Virus record (IMG/VR): IMGVR_UViG_3300042520_001533
Span: 1 to 23,677 of that record
Direction: 5' to 3' (one strand)
DNA from: a virus
DNA: 23,677 nucleotides
Part shown: one piece after another, positions 20,999 through 23,677 of the stretch
Numbering within the stretch: the stretch's first letter is position 1
Layout: each line of letters opens with the position of its first letter
Position numbers and translations under genes: made by a program
The notes under the pieces: generated by a model
Told to the model about the DNA's origin: nothing
The model's database searches: none
What the model saw: only the letters and a program-made list of their open reading frames with translations

Positions 20999-21442
20999 AT
21001 GGCTGAGATTTCTAAAGCCCTTGGTCTGGGCAGCAGTTTTGCACATGAAGGAAAGACTTACACCTGTTCCCCGTGGACATACAAGATCCAAGGCGAGTTT
21101 GAACGCTACCTTGAAGATCATGCAATCCGCACAGCAAAACGCATGAGGCAATACCTTAACCAAGAAGAATACTCTGACCTAATTGCAAAAACACAAAAAG
21201 ACATTGCAGAAGGTTATTACGCTTTTGGTGCATCACCCTGCATGAGAGCAATGCAAACTCTTACGCACTTTAAAAAAATACTACAACTGTGCCTTATCGT
21301 TAACCACCCTGACATTGACATGGAGTTTGTTGACGAGCTTGTACAGAACCGTCTTGAAGAAATGATGGCAAAAGTTGGAGAGGCGAACAACGACCCAAAC
21401 CAGAATGGTCCGGAGGCAACTCAGAACCAGGCCGCCGGATAA
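20999..21442 (+). CDS. Tail assembly chaperone (gpG-like)
   Basis: A 147-aa helical, charged protein with AGGAG six bases before the ATG. Its position (after the tail tube, before the tape measure) and its relation to the next frame make it the G component of a G/GT chaperone pair that keeps the tape measure protein soluble while the tube assembles. Helices such as KIQGEFERYLEDHAIRTAKRM and MEFVDELVQNRLEEMMAKV fit. A C CCA AAC slippery site at codons 133-134, followed by a hairpin, predicts that a fraction of ribosomes shift to -1 and make a 240-residue fusion with the downstream frame. The unshifted product ends 13 residues later with QNGPEATQNQAAG. Confidence 0.8.
   Translation: MAEISKALGLGSSFAHEGKTYTCSPWTYKIQGEFERYLEDHAIRTAKRMRQYLNQEEYSDLIAKTQKDIAEGYYAFGASPCMRAMQTLTHFKKILQLCLIVNHPDIDMEFVDELVQNRLEEMMAKVGEANNDPNQNGPEATQNQAAG
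21394..21439 (+). promoter_or_regulatory. Programmed -1 ribosomal frameshift signal
   Basis: The heptamer C CCA AAC (21394-21400) is in the right phase of the upstream frame for slippage to CCC AAA. After an 8-base spacer a stem forms between TCCGGAGGC (21409-21417) and GCCGCCGGA (21431-21439), with one A-G mismatch and a 13-base loop. The -1 frame is open from 21358 to the stop at 21718-21720. Confidence 0.8.
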
Positions 21443-21444
21443 CC

Positions 21445-21720
21445 ATGTCTGGGGTTTTTTCAACGCTAGTTAAAGAGCCTTTCAACCTTTCAATAGAAGA
21501 GATTGGAAGGCTCACTCCCTACCAAGTGAAAAACATCTTCTTTCGACCTAAAGAAGCAGATGAACCAGTGGGTGAGTTTCAAAGCGAGAAAGAACTTTTC
21601 TGGAAGGTTCATGTTGATTGGAAAGGGCTTACCGAAGACGAAACGCAAAAGTTGTGGGATCGGCATATTCGGAAGCAAGAAGAAAGTCTAAAAACACCAC
21701 CGGAGAACTCCGATGATTAA
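21445..21720 (+). CDS. Tail assembly chaperone, T part reached by frameshift
   Basis: A 91-codon frame that is -1 relative to the preceding gene. Its ATG lies two bases after the upstream stop, with no convincing ribosome binding site, which suggests that the region is expressed mainly as the C-terminal part of the gpGT-type fusion (134 residues plus 106 residues, 240 in all). The sequence LSIEEIGRLTPYQVKNIFFRPK, then ELFWKVHVDWKGLTEDETQKLWDRH, is typical of T-domains that contact the tape measure protein. It overlaps the tape measure start by 8 bases. Independent translation from the ATG cannot be excluded. Confidence 0.8.
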   Translation: MSGVFSTLVKEPFNLSIEEIGRLTPYQVKNIFFRPKEADEPVGEFQSEKELFWKVHVDWKGLTEDETQKLWDRHIRKQEESLKTPPENSDD

Positions 21721-23677
21721 TGAAGGTGAAAGCCACAAAAAGCAACGGCTTATGCAAACTCCTTATACGGGTGCAGAAGCCGTTGGTAAGCTCCTTAAAA
21801 ACTTTGGCCAAATATCGGAAGCTGTCTCTAGATTTGGTAATACATTAAACGCAATTCACATTGCTGCCGAAAACATTGAACATGAGTTTCGCAACCTTGC
21901 TTCAATGATGTCTATGACACGGTATTCAATGTCCATGTCTAACAACTCTCCTATGTACGGTGCTGGGGCAAAGCGCACAAACTTCCCCAGCCCACAAGAA
22001 CGACTAATAGAATTTGAAGTAGTCGAACGAGCTAAAAACAATATCCGTGATCAACTCAAACAAGAGCGTGGCGAACAACCTTTTAAAGACAACGCAACCC
22101 GACTAGATGAATACGAATCATTCTTAGAAGAAAAAGAAGCAGCGTACAAAAACCATAAAGCAAGAATGGATGACTTGTACAAGAGAGATGGAAAAGAACC
22201 AGTCACTACCGAAACAAAAATAAACGAATACCAAAAATTCTTAGATGAAAAATACACTAGGTTACAAACCTATTTAAAAAAAGAACTAGACTTATTTGCT
22301 ACCATGCAAAAAGCTAGAGGACTTGAAAAAGTTGGAATAAATAAATTAATTTTTGAATACGAAGAATCTTTAAAATCACAAAACAAAAGAAAAAATAATA
22401 ACAAAAACAACAACTCTGGTTCTGATTATGTATCTGGTTCTGCCCCTGACTATTCAGAGATGCCAGCAGTACCTAAAAAGAAAGCAGCTATAGTTGTATT
22501 AGACTTTGAAACGGCTGGTGCGCCTGGTGCAGATATACAAAAAGATAAAAACGATTATGTTAAATCAGCAGACATTATACAAATAGCAGCCGAATTTAGA
22601 GATGATGTTGGCAATGTACTAGAGACATTTAATGTGTTTTTAGACAAACGAAGTAAAGAAATAACGCTACCGTCTAAGCAAGGATTAGGTGGCGACAAGT
22701 TTGCTGGTCTTCAAAAGGCTTGGCAAGAAGCAAAAGACAGTGGCAGCATGGTTACTATGGAAGATGCTGCTGCCAAATTAAAAAGCATAATAGATTCTAT
22801 AGTTGTACCTGGTGTTACAAAGTTTGTAGTTAAAGACACTTTTGATACTGAGATAGTTCAAAATAACGACACTGATAAAAACAAATTGCTTCAGCCCGTC
22901 CTTGGGCCTTTTATGCAAAACAGTGATGTTATTGATGTTCAAGATGTATTTAAACAACTGTTTGAGAAAGAAAAAGAATTAGACCCTAGTAAACAAAGTG
23001 CCACTCAAAGAGCAATGGCAGATGTTGATAGCACTTCCGGTGGAACAAATTATGATAAACAAGTTTTTACTATTGAAACAATGTTTGCTGCTCTTAAGCC
23101 TGAGTTAGAAAAATTAGCTAATGAATTAAATGAAAGCAGTACAGACCTTGGAAAGTTTCATAACGCTCTTGGTGATGTGCGAATTGAATCGCTTCTTTAT
23201 CTTTTTGCCCAAAGAAAATTAAAAACAATAGCAAAAGAAGCTGCTACTAAAAATCCTAACCCAACAAAAGGATCTAAAGGTAACACAACTGCTTCAACAA
23301 ACACTTCACCTAAAAAACCAAACAATACTTACTCATCAAACAGTGGAGTGCAAAAAGTAGAAGTAGTAGCTCCCCTTCCACTTCCAGTAATTATAGTTGG
23401 AGGCGGTGGTAATTTTGGAAGTGGTGGTGGAAGTAACGGAGGCAATGGAGCACCCCCGTTTACACTTACTTTTCCTATGGTAGATGATAAGTGGATTGAA
23501 AAGTCTATAGAAGCATTAAGAAAAGAACGACAAAATGATGAAGCAAGAAAAGCTGGTGGAAAGCCAGCAAGCAAGAAAAATACAACTAATACCACTAACG
23601 ATTTTAGCGGTGGCAAACCCTCGGCACCTAATGACAATTTTGTAAGTGATAGTATTGTTGATCAAATTATAAATGGA
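21713..23677 (+). CDS. Probable tape measure protein with embedded DEDDh exonuclease domain, partial
   Basis: 655 codons open to the window end. GGAG lies seven bases before the ATG. Being directly after the chaperone pair identifies it as the probable tape measure gene. Residues about 1-220 are helical with likely coiled coils. An Asn/Ser/Pro-rich linker (221-257) leads to a domain that looks like a DnaQ/RNase T-type exonuclease. Motif I is AAIVVLDFETAG (D264, E266), then DIIQIAAEF and GNVLETFNVFL, the usual next strands. Motif II is FVVKDTFDTEIV (D378). Motif III is KFHNALGDVRIESLLYLF (H483, D488, spacing HxxxxD). All five DEDDh positions are filled, and the two spacings of about 110 and 105 residues exceed typical values, implying insertions. 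A Thr/Asn/Lys linker and a Gly-rich stretch (563-579) follow. The protein is AT-rich in codon use. Whether the domain is active is unknown. Confidence 0.8.
   Translation, partial: MINEGESHKKQRLMQTPYTGAEAVGKLLKNFGQISEAVSRFGNTLNAIHIAAENIEHEFRNLASMMSMTRYSMSMSNNSPMYGAGAKRTNFPSPQERLIEFEVVERAKNNIRDQLKQERGEQPFKDNATRLDEYESFLEEKEAAYKNHKARMDDLYKRDGKEPVTTETKINEYQKFLDEKYTRLQTYLKKELDLFATMQKARGLEKVGINKLIFEYEESLKSQNKRKNNNKNNNSGSDYVSGSAPDYSEMPAVPKKKAAIVVLDFETAGAPGADIQKDKNDYVKSADIIQIAAEFRDDVGNVLETFNVFLDKRSKEITLPSKQGLGGDKFAGLQKAWQEAKDSGSMVTMEDAAAKLKSIIDSIVVPGVTKFVVKDTFDTEIVQNNDTDKNKLLQPVLGPFMQNSDVIDVQDVFKQLFEKEKELDPSKQSATQRAMADVDSTSGGTNYDKQVFTIETMFAALKPELEKLANELNESSTDLGKFHNALGDVRIESLLYLFAQRKLKTIAKEAATKNPNPTKGSKGNTTASTNTSPKKPNNTYSSNSGVQKVEVVAPLPLPVIIVGGGGNFGSGGGSNGGNGAPPFTLTFPMVDDKWIEKSIEALRKERQNDEARKAGGKPASKKNTTNTTNDFSGGKPSAPNDNFVSDSIVDQIING

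Noticed and set aside
21367-21374. GGCAAAAG as a slippery site in the chaperone gene
   Set aside because: The P-site codon cannot re-pair after a -1 slip; the C CCA AAC heptamer at 21394 fits better and has the stem.
1-23677. CRISPR array, insertion sequence or integrase with attachment site
   Set aside because: No regularly spaced repeats, transposase or recombinase motif was seen on either strand.

Overview
The window is part of the genome of a tailed double-stranded DNA bacteriophage with an HK97-type head and a long non-contractile tail (siphovirus layout). The evidence is a syntenic plus-strand run: HK97 portal, prohead protease, HK97 major capsid protein, head-tail adaptor, stopper, tail terminator-like protein, two tail-tube-like proteins, a tail assembly chaperone pair with a -1 frameshift signal, and the start of the tape measure gene. 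The DNA is moderately AT-rich and most genes have good AAGGAG-type ribosome binding sites, so the host is a Shine-Dalgarno-using bacterium; I cannot name it. I see no integrase, repressor, terminase, lysis cassette, tRNA or CRISPR array here.

Layout. Bases 1-8686 are a minus-strand region of small genes in short transcription units. Most units end in an intrinsic terminator with the same unusual tail (stem, then TTC, then T5-7). The genes are a partial unknown (1-795), an SSB-like protein with a DMPF C-terminus (1022-1525), a membrane-anchored OB-fold protein, small membrane or exported proteins, a coiled-coil protein, and an 804-aa protein (5218-7632) resembling eukaryotic-type RdRP / YonO-like RNA polymerases. 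Two long gaps (3553-3961 and 4862-5217) hold no convincing gene but contain multi-branched potential RNA structures and short repeats shared between leaders. Bases 8714-11563 encode a large, basic, helical 949-aa protein of unknown function, divergent from the portal gene. A sigma70-like promoter lies in the divergent gap, facing the structural genes.

Bases 11654-23677 are the plus-strand morphogenesis module, tightly packed and often with TAATG overlaps. Odd features are an 842-aa protease with long C-terminal extensions ending in an acidic, coiled-coil scaffold-like tail; an Ig-like domain apparently fused to the tail terminator; two tandem tail-tube paralogues separated by competing hairpins, one covering the second gene's ribosome binding site; and a C CCA AAC slippery heptamer followed 8 nt later by a stem-loop in the chaperone gene.

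The most striking observation is in the gene at the tape-measure position (21713 to the window end, still open). Residues about 258-503 carry all five signature residues of a DEDDh (DnaQ/RNase T-like) 3'-5' exonuclease: D264, E266, D378, H483 and D488. The domain is flanked by low-complexity linkers. A nuclease built into a tape measure protein, together with a possible phage-encoded RNA polymerase and a set of repeated, structured minus-strand leaders, are the parts most worth follow-up.
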